DNA of 11,563 nt from Myxococcales bacterium (GCA_016712525.1 JADJQX010000005.1:1-11563); one strand, 5' to 3'. Counted from the stretch's first letter, positions 1 to 7,579 are shown. The notes: generated from the letters alone by a model not told the origin. Translations and numbers: made by a program.

Positions 1-2410
1 AGATGCCTTCCGTTCCCGCTCACAGGCCAAGCGTTTCGTGCTTCAATGGGGCCTCCCAGTTAAGGGGAGGAGATACGGACCGCTCACCACCATCACCACG
101 CGAACCGCGAGGCTTCAATGGGGCCTCCCCAGTTAAGGGGAGGAGATCGATGGGCTGCCCAGAACCACCCCATGCGCCTCGGAGCTTCAATGGGGCCTCC
201 CCAGTTAAGGGAGGAGATACCTGATGGGCGGTGTAGCGCCGCGCGTGGTGCGAGGCTTCAATGGGGCCTCCCCAGTTAAGGGGAGGAGATCCCGATCCTC
301 GAAGAGCACGAGCGGCACGGCGCACGAGAAGCTTCAATGGGGCCTCCCAGTTAAGGGGAGGAGATCGCCGTCCTTCTGGGACTTCGCCGACGCCGTCGGT
401 GCACGCTTCAATGGGGCCTCCCCAGTTAAGGGGAGGAGATGGTCTCACGGGGCGAAAACGAGCCGCACCTAGCTTCAATGGGGCCTCCCCAGTTAAGGGG
501 GAGAGATCGGCAAAAGAGGGGGGGCTGTGGTGAGCGTAGAGCGCGTGCTTCAATGGGGCCTCCCCAGTTAAGGGGAGGAGATCCTCTCCCCGCTCGCTCA
601 GTCACTGATCGAGATCGGCTTCAATGGGGCCTCCCCAGTTAAGGGGAGGAGATCCCAATCGTCAGTTGAGATTGGCGGGGGCCCCAGGCGCTTCAATGGG
701 GCCTCCCCAGTTAAGGGGAGGAGATGGGCTGGCTGTAGAGGGTCGCGCAGGCGGTTGCGAGGCTTCAATGGGGCCTCCCCAGTTAAGGGGAGGAGATGCA
801 GAAGGGTAAGAAGTTCCACACGTAGGGCGCTCGCTTTCAATGGGGCCTCCCCAGTTAAGGGGAGATATGCTCAAGCTCGGGCCCGAAGTTGCTGAGCACT
901 TTGCGCTTCAATGGGGGCCTCCCCAGTTAAGGAGGAGATTGACGCCTCTGCGCTGACATGTTTCGCCTCAACCCAGGCTTCAATGGGGCCTCCCCAGTTA
1001 AGGGGAGGAGATTCCCCTGGGTTCACTGTGAGAAGTGCCACACTGGAGAGCTTCAATGGGGCCTCCCCAGTTAAGGGGAGGAGATCGGACTGGACCGACT
1101 AACGATCTGCGGGCCCGCGGGGCTTCAATGGGGCCTCCCCAGTTAAGGGGAGGAGATGCGACGCCTGCTCGGCTCGCGGGACCATCGCGCCTCGCTTCAA
1201 TGGGGCCTCCCCAGTTAGGGGAGGAGATGGCGGAGTCGAGGATCGAGGTAGGGCGCGGGCGGATGGCTCAATGGGGCCTCCCCAGTTAAGGGGAGGAGAT
1301 AACTGGTAGCGCACTACGTTCTCGCCAAAGGCCACATGCTTCAATGGGGCCTCCCCAGTTAAAGGGAGGAGATACGGCGACGGCGACGCGGCTCGCGAGG
1401 CGGTCGGAACGGCTTCAATGGGGCCTCCCCAGTTGGGGAGGAGAGGGCCCCCGCGGCCCGCGGCGGCCGGGCCCCCCGCCCGCCCCCCCCCCCGCCCCCG
1501 CCGCCGCCGCCCCCGCCCCCCCCCGCGGGTAGGAGGACGATGAAGGAGTGCCGCGGGGGCGGTACAAGCTTCAATGGGGCCTCCCCAGTTAAGGGGAGGG
1601 GAGATATCGGCGAGGTCGGTAGCCAGGAGTATGAGGAAATCCGCTTCAATGGGGCCTCCCAGTTAAGGGGAGGAGATGATTGCACATTCTGATTGTTCTC
1701 CTAGCGGTGTTGAAGCTTAATGGGGCCTCCCCAGTTAAGGGGAGGAGATTCCAGGTCACGGCGGTGCTGCGCTCGATGATCGAGACGCTTCAATGGGGCC
1801 TCCCCAGTTAAGGGGAGGAGATGCCGATCGCCCGACGGGGCACTCCTCCTCCGCGATCGCTTCAATGGGGCCTCCCCAGTTAAGGGGAGGAGATACTTAA
1901 AATAAGAAACTATCAGGCCCAGCTAATCCTGCTTCAATGGGGCCTCCCCAGTTAAGGGGAGGAGATGTCCGGCGGCGGTGGCTCGGGCGGGACTGTCGAT
2001 GTGCGCTTCAATGGGGCCTCCCCAGTTAAGGGGAGGAGATTCCGCCCGTCCGCCATCGATGTCGCAGGAGCTATCGAAGCTTCAATGGGGCCTCCCCAGT
2101 TAAGGGGAGGAGATCGAGGCCACGATCAACGCGCTCGCAGGCCGCGGTTTTGCTTCAATGGGGCCTCCCCAGTTAAGGGGAGGAGATAGAGCCGGCCGCC
2201 TCGTTGCGGGCGTTCGAGCAGGTGCGCTTCAATGGGGCCTCCCCAGTTAAGGGGAGGAGATCGGCCGGACGCTGCACCTGCTGGGGTACCCCGAGCCAGC
2301 TTCAATGGGGCCTCCCCAGTTAAGGGGAGGAGATACGTCGACGCCGAGCTGCGCAAGCTCGGCCTGCTCGACGAGCTTCAATGGGGCCTCCCCAGTTAAG
2401 GGGAGGAGAT
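1..2410 (-). CRISPR. Type III-B CRISPR array, 32 repeats visible
   Basis: A 36-bp repeat recurs 32 times. On the plus strand it opens GCTTCAATGGGG, has 7-bp arms CCTCCCC and GGGGAGG around a loop AGTTAA, and ends AGAT. Copies start at 40, 112, 184, 255, 331, 405, 472, 547, 618, 690, 762, 833, 905, 977, 1050, 1122, 1194, 1266, 1338, 1412, 1568, 1643, 1715, 1787, 1859, 1931, 2005, 2079, 2152, 2226, 2299 and 2375. Spacers are unique, 31-40 bp and mostly 36-38, apart from a 122-bp interval at 1446-1567. On the minus strand the repeat ends in ATTGAAGC, which matches the 8-nt 5' handle typical of type III crRNAs, so transcription should run from 2410 towards 1, in the same direction as the cmr genes. 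Nineteen copies are identical; 13 differ, mainly by single-base indels, all left of position 1750. The array begins in a spacer at the window edge and probably continues. Repeat structure is seen directly; orientation is inferred from the handle. Confidence 0.98.
1445..1529. other. 85-bp block of only G and C inside the array
   Basis: This block contains no A or T. It opens with GC-mixed sequence and then becomes C runs broken by single G. It sits between the repeat at 1412, whose last bases it replaces, and a normal-looking spacer of about 38 bp (1530-1567) before the repeat at 1568. The whole interval of 122 bp is close to spacer plus repeat plus spacer (about 110 bp), so a repeat and most of a spacer seem to have been replaced or misread here. 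It is unlike every other spacer. A base-calling or assembly artefact is more likely than a real insertion. Confidence 0.7.
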
Positions 2411-2560
2411 ACCCCCCGGTCCAGATGGCCTGGATCGTTGGGGAATTTTGGGGAGGACGCACGCGGGGCGAATTCGCGCTGAAATTCTGGGGCTCTTGTT
2501 CGTCAGGTCGAATTTTGAAACAGCGTTTTGCCCGGCCTACGAGGGGCTATAGGGCATTTT
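2411..2560 (-). promoter_or_regulatory. Probable CRISPR leader
   Basis: This stretch abuts the rightmost repeat, which is at the 5' end of the array if crRNA is read on the minus strand. It is visibly richer in A+T than its surroundings, with repeated AATT-containing words (GAATTTTGG near 2443, GAATTCGCG near 2469, GAAATTCTGG near 2480, GAATTTTGAAA near 2510) and a TATAGC word on the minus strand near 2547-2552. No convincing pair of promoter boxes is visible. The call rests on position and composition; the right boundary is a guess. Confidence 0.6.
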
Positions 2561-2768
2561 GCACGCAAGCCCGGGACTTTCGACATCGTCGGGCCGCGTG
2601 CGTGGTTCCAGTACCACAGGCGTGGGTCCCCTAGCAAGGGGGTGAAGGCAAGGCACCCGCGCGCAGGCCAAGTCTGTCCAACGCTCAAGTCGACCTCTGC
2701 CGAGATCGTCTGCGCGACGCCGAGGCTGTCCACGCCTCTGCGAGCCCAGGAGGCTACGGGTCCTGGCC

Positions 2769-2874
2769 CGCGGAGCGCTCGTGTATCACACACCGAGCGC
2801 CAGCTTGAACAGGTTATCGTCGCTCAGACCCCGCCTCCGCCGCGGAGCGCCTGTGTATCACACACCGAGCGCCA
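2769..2874. repeat. Repeat pair A with CRISPR-like spacing
   Basis: Two 34-bp copies lie at 2769-2802 and 2841-2874 and match at 32 of 34 positions; they differ only by TC against CT at the 11th and 12th bases. They open with CGCGGAGCGC and share GTGTATCACACACCGAGCG. The gap between them is 38 bp, so the period is 72 bp, like the main array, but the sequence is unrelated to the main repeat. The first copy forms a hairpin with arms GCGCTCG and CGAGCGC. A third, diverged copy may lie at 2927-2948, matching 17 of 22 bases with all differences being transitions. It could be a relic or minimal second array, or a duplicated protein-binding site. Confidence 0.75.
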
Positions 2875-3016
2875 TCGGTGTGGGGGCGAAGGCACCGCTC
2901 AAGGCGCCTCAGTTCCCACCACTCGAAGCGCTCATGCATCATGCATCGCTGAAGCGGAGGATTGTGCCACGGAGGGCGCGGATGCGGGCCTGCATGCGCG
3001 ATCGAGAGGGGATGGT

Positions 3017-3123
3017 CCGCTGCGGCGCAGAACGAGCTAGCGCGCTCCGCGATGACCAGAGACGAAAGGGCCCGGGCAAAATGAGACCCGCGGCGGCGCA
3101 GGACGAGCTAGCGCGCTTGGCGA
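3017..3123. repeat. Repeat pair B with CRISPR-like spacing
   Basis: Two 36-bp copies at 3017-3052 and 3088-3123 agree at 32 of 36 positions, with a 35-bp gap and a 71-bp period. The shared core is ACGAGCTAGCGCGCT. Read on the minus strand the first copy begins CGCGGAGC and later has GCTCGT, the same two blocks that are contiguous at the start of pair A, here separated by six bases. The two pairs may therefore be diverged relatives in opposite orientation. The right copy ends 29 bp before the end of cmr6. Function is unknown. Confidence 0.7.
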
Positions 3124-3152
3124 GCGGAGGCGACGCCGGATCGCGGTGCGGC

Positions 3153-4256
3153 TCAGCCACCTGGCTCACTGTCGATGAGCTTGGCCCGGGCCTTGAGCTT
3201 GTCGGGACCGACGTTCGTGGCTTTGTCGGCCTTCTTCTTGCTCCGCCAGTCGGAGAGCCAGGCTGGCCGCAGCTCGCGCACGGCGGCGACGAAAGCGGCC
3301 CGCTCGGCCGGGGCAGTGAGCTCGCCCTTCTCGACGTAGCGGCGGATGAACTCGGCTAGCTCGGCCTCGTTACTCTCCTCGACCTCGCGACGCAGACGCC
3401 CCTCGGGGGTGCTCAGCGCTTCGGCGCGCCGCCTCTCGCGGGCCTCGCGGGCGAGCGCCTCCGCGAGCTTGCGCGTCTCGTCAGCGACCTCGGCGAAGCG
3501 GCCGTAGCCCACGGCTGTCTTGGCCCCTGCACCCTCAAAGCGCAAGGCATCGCGGAGCCAGCCCTGGACTCGGCCGAGCTCCCCTTCGCCGCGCCTCGGG
3601 GCGATGCCGAAGAAGAAGTACGCGCCGGGAGCCGTGACCAAAAAGGGCACGGGCCTCGGAGAGCGCCAATCGCCAGGCGGATCCTCCGGGGTCCAGGCGG
3701 CGCTGTGAGGCGTGAGAATGTCCACCTCCAACATGACCGGGGCGACGGGGATTGCATCAAAGAAGAGGATCGACCCCTCACTGCCCTCGTCACCCGCAGC
3801 TCCGAAGAGGCGGGTGATCGCCTACTCGTCGACCTCCTTCTCCCCCCTTGTCAACCCCATAGTCGCGCGCCCACGCGCGCACGAGCCCTTCAGCGACGAC
3901 CCCGGCAGGTAGGGGACGCCGAGCGAGGGATGGAAGGCGAAGCCGTTCTCGACGGGATGCGAACGTCCCAGGCCGGTGACGAAGCGGCTCTCGGCGCGAA
4001 ATAGGCCCCACACCCCGCCGGCAGCCTCGACCACCCAGGCAAGACGCAGCCGAGCCTCGGCGAGCTGACCCGCATCCCCGACCGAGCCCCCGAGGGTCTT
4101 GAGCCACTCGTGCTTGGGGTTCTGCTTGTCTTTACTCTGGAGAGACCACGACTGGTCGTGGGGCCAGGTATCCAAGAACTTGTCGTACCAGAGCCCGGCG
4201 TGGCCAGCATCGCCGCGCTTGGCACCCTGGGCCGAGCGATAGAGCGGCCGTACCAT
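3153..4256 (-). CDS. cmr6: Cmr6, RAMP subunit of type III-B complex (frame disturbed)
   Basis: Cmr6 is the RAMP-fold subunit near the crRNA 3' end that caps the Cmr4 backbone. The start at 4256 gives MVRPLYRSA after a GGAG-rich stretch. Family landmarks are LYDK-like WYDKFLDTWP, then GLGRSHPVENGF and VPYLPGSSLKG (about residues 95-125), and the C-terminal glycine-rich GAGAKTAVGYGRF. The total would be about 367 residues. After the VGYGRF motif comes a charged, probably helical tail of about 110 residues rich in E, R, A and K, longer than the RAMP core needs. Two compensating single-base shifts (a missing G near 3888, an extra G in the run at 3842-3847) move about 14 residues out of frame; the alternative frame reads LVRAWARDYGVDK, as the family expects. 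One in-frame TAG stands at 3822-3824, between VDE and AITRLFG. These could be base-call errors or real damage. It is the last gene of the operon, and downstream lie the repeat pairs, leader and array. Confidence 0.9.
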
Positions 4257-4258
4257 CG

Positions 4259-4718
4259 CTACTCCCGCTCCCCCGCGCGGGAAGGTGGCCCGGCAGAGCT
4301 TCTTGTGCCACACGAGCCAGGCGATCGCCTCAGCCTGGGCGCGGAGGTAATGCGACTCATCGCCCCCGACGATCGCCGCGAGTATGTCTCTCTGGCCAGG
4401 GTAAACGCCACCATTCGGCCGACAGAGCCAGCGGTTGAGGTTATGGTAGAGCTGAAGGTGGGCCTCCGCCTTCGTCCTGCCCTTGGAATCTGCGTCGCCC
4501 TCCTCGCGTCGCCGCTCCGGCTTCGTCCCGCTCTCGTCGCCTCCGCCAGCGGCCGCTTGCTCGCTCGCCAGCGCCTGGCCGAGCCCGTTCATCACGATTC
4601 CGGGCCCCAGACGCTCGACATAGGAGCGGTAGCACTTCTTGAACTCAACCCCGCGTTGGGCGAGCTCGTCGACACGGGCGAGCGCGTCGGCGGCCCGGAG
4701 CTGTTCGAGCGTCCTCAT
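4259..4718 (-). CDS. cmr5: Cmr5, small alpha-helical subunit of type III-B complex
   Basis: Cmr5 is the small helical subunit that lines the target RNA path next to Cmr4. The protein starts MRTLEQLRAADALARVDEL and has RSYVERLGPGIVMNGLGQAL, then LYHNLNRWLC, DILAAIVGGD and EAIAWLVWHKKL near the end, all in the order known for the family. Residues 52-85 form a hydrophilic G/E/K/R-rich insertion. The start ATG overlaps the cmr4 stop as ATGA. As written, the frame runs without a stop into cmr6. If the five-base G run (plus 4270-4274) had one base fewer, Cmr5 would end FPRGERE with TAG at 4261-4259, two bases before the cmr6 ATG and behind a good ribosome-binding stretch. That gives 152 residues, a usual length, so I prefer two genes over a real fusion. 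Confidence 0.9.
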
Positions 4719-5208
4719 CCCTCACCTCCCAGGATTCGTACCGCGCACCACCCCTGCCCGACGGTCTCGTTGCCCCCCACCTGCAAGTAGGGCGCAGTCG
4801 CGGGGAAGAGGCCGCAGAGCTCCTTGCGGGCGGCCTCGCTGCGGGCCCCGACGAGCGCGTAGAGGATCGTCTCTGGCGGCAGCGTCTCCTCGTACCAGAG
4901 GTTCTTGCTCTGCTTGGTATCATCATTGAGGACGTTTCGCGCCTGGATCGGCAGCCCGTAGCGGGCGAACCACGCGAAGTCGTCGTCGTGGAGGACCACC
5001 AGGCGCTCAGCCAGGCGCTTGCTGGTCACCTCGTGGAGGATCAGCTCGGCGAGCGCGGCGACGAGCCCCTCGTCCGGCGCCTCCTGCACCTCGAACTCGC
5101 GCTCTTCGAGGAAGAGCCGCTCCTTCGTCCGGGCGCGGGCGAGGACCGGCCGCGCTCCACCTTCGACGGCGGTGAGGACCGGCACCTCGAAGTCGACCGA
5201 GTACCCGG
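4715..5208 (-). pseudogene. cmr4: cmr4, 3' part, cut off by transposon insertion
   Basis: This is the C-terminal 60 percent of Cmr4, the repeated backbone RAMP subunit that cleaves target RNA. It runs without a stop from the insertion site to a TGA that overlaps the cmr5 ATG. It begins GYSVDFEVPVLTAVEGG and ends with the family motif GGNETVGQGW shortly before the stop. The open frame continues upstream into the transposon end, where an ATG at 5230 or internal starts might allow a truncated product, but it would lack the N-terminal RAMP region and the catalytic aspartate. The 5' half lies beyond the element at 8464-8801. Confidence 0.93.
5204..5208. repeat. Target site duplication, left copy (CCCGG)
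   Basis: CCCGG directly precedes the left transposon end TGTGTCG; the same five bases follow the right end at 8464-8468. On the minus strand they hold the GGG glycine codon in the same phase in both cmr4 halves, so deleting the element plus one copy yields the continuous reading RDRIRAGYSVDFEVP. An A precedes both copies, so a 6-bp duplication is formally possible; the TG...CA ends favour 5 bp. Confidence 0.85.
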
Positions 5209-5220
5209 TGTGTCGCATCG
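5209..5220 (+). repeat. Left terminal inverted repeat of the transposon
   Basis: TGTGTCGCATCG; seven identical outer bases, two mismatches, then TCG shared with the right end. Confidence 0.8.
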
Positions 5221-5340
5221 CTCTCCACACGGGGGCTCCCTACTGTTTGATTCACGCTCTGAGCGGGGACTAACCCTCTGAGAGCACGGGCGGATCGTGG
5301 CGCGGCTCTCCGCATCGAGGGCGGATCAACGCACGGGAGC

Positions 5341-5370
5341 GGCGCTCAGCGGCGCTCAGCGGCGCTCAGC
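5341..5370. repeat. 10-bp tandem repeat, three perfect copies
   Basis: GGCGCTCAGC is repeated three times without change; the AGC just before it at 5338-5340 continues the phase. It lies in the transposon's left arm, about 130 bp from the end. It may be a protein-binding array or simple slippage. Confidence 0.85.
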
Positions 5371-5499
5371 CGCGTTACCGTGCTGCGGGTCGATCACCGG
5401 TAGAAATGTACTAATTATTCCACACTGATCTTGCAGGACCTCGTCGGCATTGAGTCGAGGAACTGGTCAAGGCGGTGGGATCGGGCGGATACGTTTGGT

Positions 5500-5536
5500 G
5501 TGAAACAAAAACAACCGGGCGGGACCATCCCGCCCC
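5500..5536 (-). terminator. Rho-independent terminator-like hairpin facing cmr transcription
   Basis: On the minus strand an 8-bp GC stem (GGGCGGGA / TCCCGCCC, 3-base loop, 5517-5535) is followed by GGTTGTTTTTGTTT. That is the classic stem plus T tract for transcripts moving right to left. It stands upstream of the element's first gene on the other strand, so it would stop readthrough from the cmr promoter side before cmr4's 3' half, cmr5 and cmr6. Confidence 0.65.
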
Positions 5537-5599
5537 CGAGCCACCGCGAGGCCGAGTGTACATGCACGCAGGCTACCCGTCGAGCGTGAAGGGGGTACC

Positions 5600-6133
5600 G
5601 TGATCGCCACCGACGTCCACGATCGTCACGAGCACACCAGGCGGCTCGCCGATCCGGACGCGTATCGGCCGCAGCAGTGTCGGAGCTGCTGTCGGCGGAT
5701 GCACGCGCACGGCACACGCACGCGCAGGCCGGTCGGTGAGGCGCCGCTCGAGATCCGGCGCTACATCTGCCCTCGGTGCGGTGGCGTCGTCCAGATCGTG
5801 CCCGCCTTCCTCGCGGGCCACCTCTGGCGCTGCTGGCCCGCGGTCGAGGCTGTCGTCGTCGATGGCGCGGAAGGCCCGCCCAAGGCCGCCAGGATCGCGC
5901 CGAGGACCCGGCGGCGCTGGCGGGCGAGGGCGAAGGAGCCGGCGCGTCTCGCCTTGCACACGCTCAGCGCGGAGCGCGTGCCGCGGATCGCGACGGCGCT
6001 CGCGGCGATCGGCCTCGATGCGACCCGTGGCGCCCTTCTCGCGGCCTTTCGCCCGCTCGCCTCAGCGCTCGGCGCCTGCGCTCTCCTTGCGAACCTCCTA
6101 AACCTCCTACTACCCGGGCTGCGTATCATGTGA
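5600..6133 (+). CDS. Zinc-ribbon protein of the transposon (DUF6431-like)
   Basis: The gene starts at a GTG at 5600, eight bases after AAGGGGG, and encodes 177 residues. Paired cysteines at C27-x2-C30-C31 and C57-x2-C60 (ICPRCGG) form a likely zinc ribbon. A basic stretch RTRRRWRARAK follows near residues 102-112, and the C-terminal third is alanine- and leucine-rich. From memory it resembles DUF6431-type proteins found beside DDE transposases, with a probable role in DNA binding or target choice, but I could not check this. Its frame is intact, unlike the two genes after it; whether the C-terminus is correct is uncertain, because one shift would change the end. It lies 83 bp before the transposase in the same direction. 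Confidence 0.7.
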   Translation: MIATDVHDRHEHTRRLADPDAYRPQQCRSCCRRMHAHGTRTRRPVGEAPLEIRRYICPRCGGVVQIVPAFLAGHLWRCWPAVEAVVVDGAEGPPKAARIAPRTRRRWRARAKEPARLALHTLSAERVPRIATALAAIGLDATRGALLAAFRPLASALGACALLANLLNLLLPGLRIM

Positions 6134-6216
6134 CCCAAAAGACATATCCCTTCAGACAGATCGTCCTGCGAGCGATCCCACCCGAAGTGGCCGGACCCAG
6201 GCGGTAGAAGGTCGCC
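6134..6216 (+). other. Gap between zinc-ribbon and transposase genes
   Basis: This short gap opens, just after the stop, with ACCCAAAAGACA. Together with the preceding stop codon it reads TGTGACCCAAAAGACA, which resembles GTGACCCAAGATCACG near the right end (8427-8442). It may be a shared binding site for an element protein; the match is short. Confidence 0.3.
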
Positions 6217-7579
6217 ATGGATCCCAACAAGCGACGAGAAGTGGCCGAGTGGCGCCTCTCCATCCTCGGCCCGCTGATCAGCGCGCGCCTCGATCACGGC
6301 GAGATCCGCGAGCTCCTGGAGGAGGCCGCGGCTCGCTCGTACATCTACCTCGATGGTCAGCCGCGGCGCTTCCGCTGGCGCACGCTCGAGGGCTGGCGCT
6401 ACGACTATCGCGCAGGTGGACTGAGCGCTCTCCGAGCCTCACACCCGCGCGGACGCGGGCACGTGTCGTGCGATCCCCGAGCTCGTCGCCCGCAAGCTCC
6501 TCGCTCTCCGGCGCGAGCAGCCGCGTCGGAGCATCCGTACGCTCATCAAGGCGCTCGAGCGCGCCAACGACGTTCTGCCTGGCACGCTCGCCCCGTCCAC
6601 CGTCCGGCGTCTCCTGGTCGCGCACGGCCTCTCGAAGCGGCCCACACAGCTGCCCACGCGCGAGCGGCGGGCCTTCACCGCCGAGCACCCCGGCGACCTC
6701 ACCATGGGTGACAGCATGCACGGCCCCCCGGTGATCGGCCCGGACGGCGTGATTTATAAAAATGCTACCTGCTCAGCCAGATCGACGTCGCGTCGCGCTT
6801 CGTGCCCCACCCGAATTTTATTTGAGCGAAGACGCTGCGCACCACGAGGAGGGGCTTCGCCGGGCGATCGTCGCCCACGGAGCGCCGCGCACCTACTACG
6901 TCGACCTCGGGGCCGCCTACGTCGCCGCTTCGCTGAAGCAGATCTGCGCCGAGCTCGCGATCTTTCTCCTGCACGCCGGCCCCGGCGACGCCGCCGCCAA
7001 GGGGGTGATCGAGCGCTTCCACAAGACCTGGCGCGCCGAAGTCGGCGCCGAGCTGCCGTCCTATCCGCTGCCGCTCGCCGAGCTCAACCGCCTCCACACC
7101 GCCTGGATGACCTGCGAGTACCACAGGCGCGTCCATGCCGCGACCGGCCAGAGCCCCGCGATCGCTTCCTCGCGGGCGCCGAGCACCTGCGTCATGTCCC
7201 TCAGGACATCAACATCGACGAGATCTTCCTGCACCGCGAGCGACGCACGGTCCGCGCCGACGGCACGATCCGCTGGGAGGGCGGCTTCTACGAGGTCCCA
7301 GGCGAGTACGTCGGCGAGAAGGTCGAGCTGCGCTTCGCCCCGCTCCGCCCCGATCTCCCGCTCCTGCTCTACGTCGACGGCGTGCGCGTCACCGAGGTCT
7401 TCCCGCTCAACCGCCTCGCCAACCACCGCCGCCCACGCCGCGAGCTGCCCGGCCCCGAGCCCGCCCCGCCCCGCGTCCTCAAGGGCCCCCTCGACTACAT
7501 CGACGACGAGTACCAGGCGCTGCTCCGCGCCTTCGGCGACGAGAACGATTCATCATCTGACCCAGAGGACATCCCATGA
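6217..7579 (+). CDS. DDE transposase (rve/TniA-like), frames broken
   Basis: This is the strand-transfer enzyme of the element. Starting at the ATG at 6217 it shows an N-terminal helical DNA-binding region (MDPNKRREVAEWRL), a helix-turn-helix-like RRSIRTLIKALER and STVRRLLVAHGLSKR, then the integrase core. The catalytic triad is D in TMGDSMHGP (6710-6712), D in YYVDLGAAY (6903-6905) and E in GVIERFHK (7011-7013), with exactly 35 residues between the last two. A C-terminal region, DEIFLHRERRTVRADGTIRW to DGVRVTEVFPLN, resembles the Mu-type beta barrel. About 454 residues result if frames are rejoined. Shifts occur near 6430, 6760, 6830 and 7155, and the net length is one base off a multiple of three. 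The stop overlaps the ATPase start as ATGA. All catalytic residues are present, so errors in sequence are as likely as decay. Confidence 0.87.

Larger units (their letters stand above)
2561..3152. other. Non-coding stretch between leader and cmr6
   Basis: About 590 bases separate the leader from the end of cmr6 with no credible gene. Open frames here encode low-complexity or repeat-derived peptides, and none resembles a known family. What it does hold is two pairs of 34-36-bp repeats listed separately, and a palindromic tandem word at 2932-2947 (CATGCATC twice). No tRNA- or rRNA-like sequence was recognised. Confidence 0.6.
5221..5599. other. Non-coding left arm of the transposon
   Basis: No gene is visible between the left end and the zinc-ribbon gene. 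The arm holds a threefold 10-bp tandem repeat (5341-5370), an AT-rich island (5402-5425, including GTACTAATTATT) and a terminator-like hairpin (5500-5536). Transposase-binding sites and the promoter for the element's genes should lie here, but I cannot point to convincing promoter boxes. Confidence 0.6.

Noticed and set aside
3..2356. Many open frames across 3-2356 with recurring peptides such as MGPPQLRGGD or PPLNWGGPIEA
   Set aside because: They are translations of the CRISPR repeat on each strand, not proteins.
1..2410. Array transcribed on the plus strand
   Set aside because: The plus-strand repeat ends in AGAT and lacks the ATTGAA-type handle, and the AT-richer flank lies on the right.
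2528..3040. Open frame of 170 codons on the plus strand with recurring SHTER
   Set aside because: The recurrence comes from the DNA repeat pair at 2769-2874; composition is low complexity and there is no ribosome-binding site or family resemblance.
4110..4790. Open frame of 226 codons on the plus strand opposite cmr5/cmr6
   Set aside because: It is antisense to well-recognised Cmr5 and Cmr6 sequence and has no family features.
5402..5425. Promoter in the AT-rich island of the transposon's left arm
   Set aside because: Neither strand shows a convincing pair of boxes at proper spacing, so it is mentioned only as composition.
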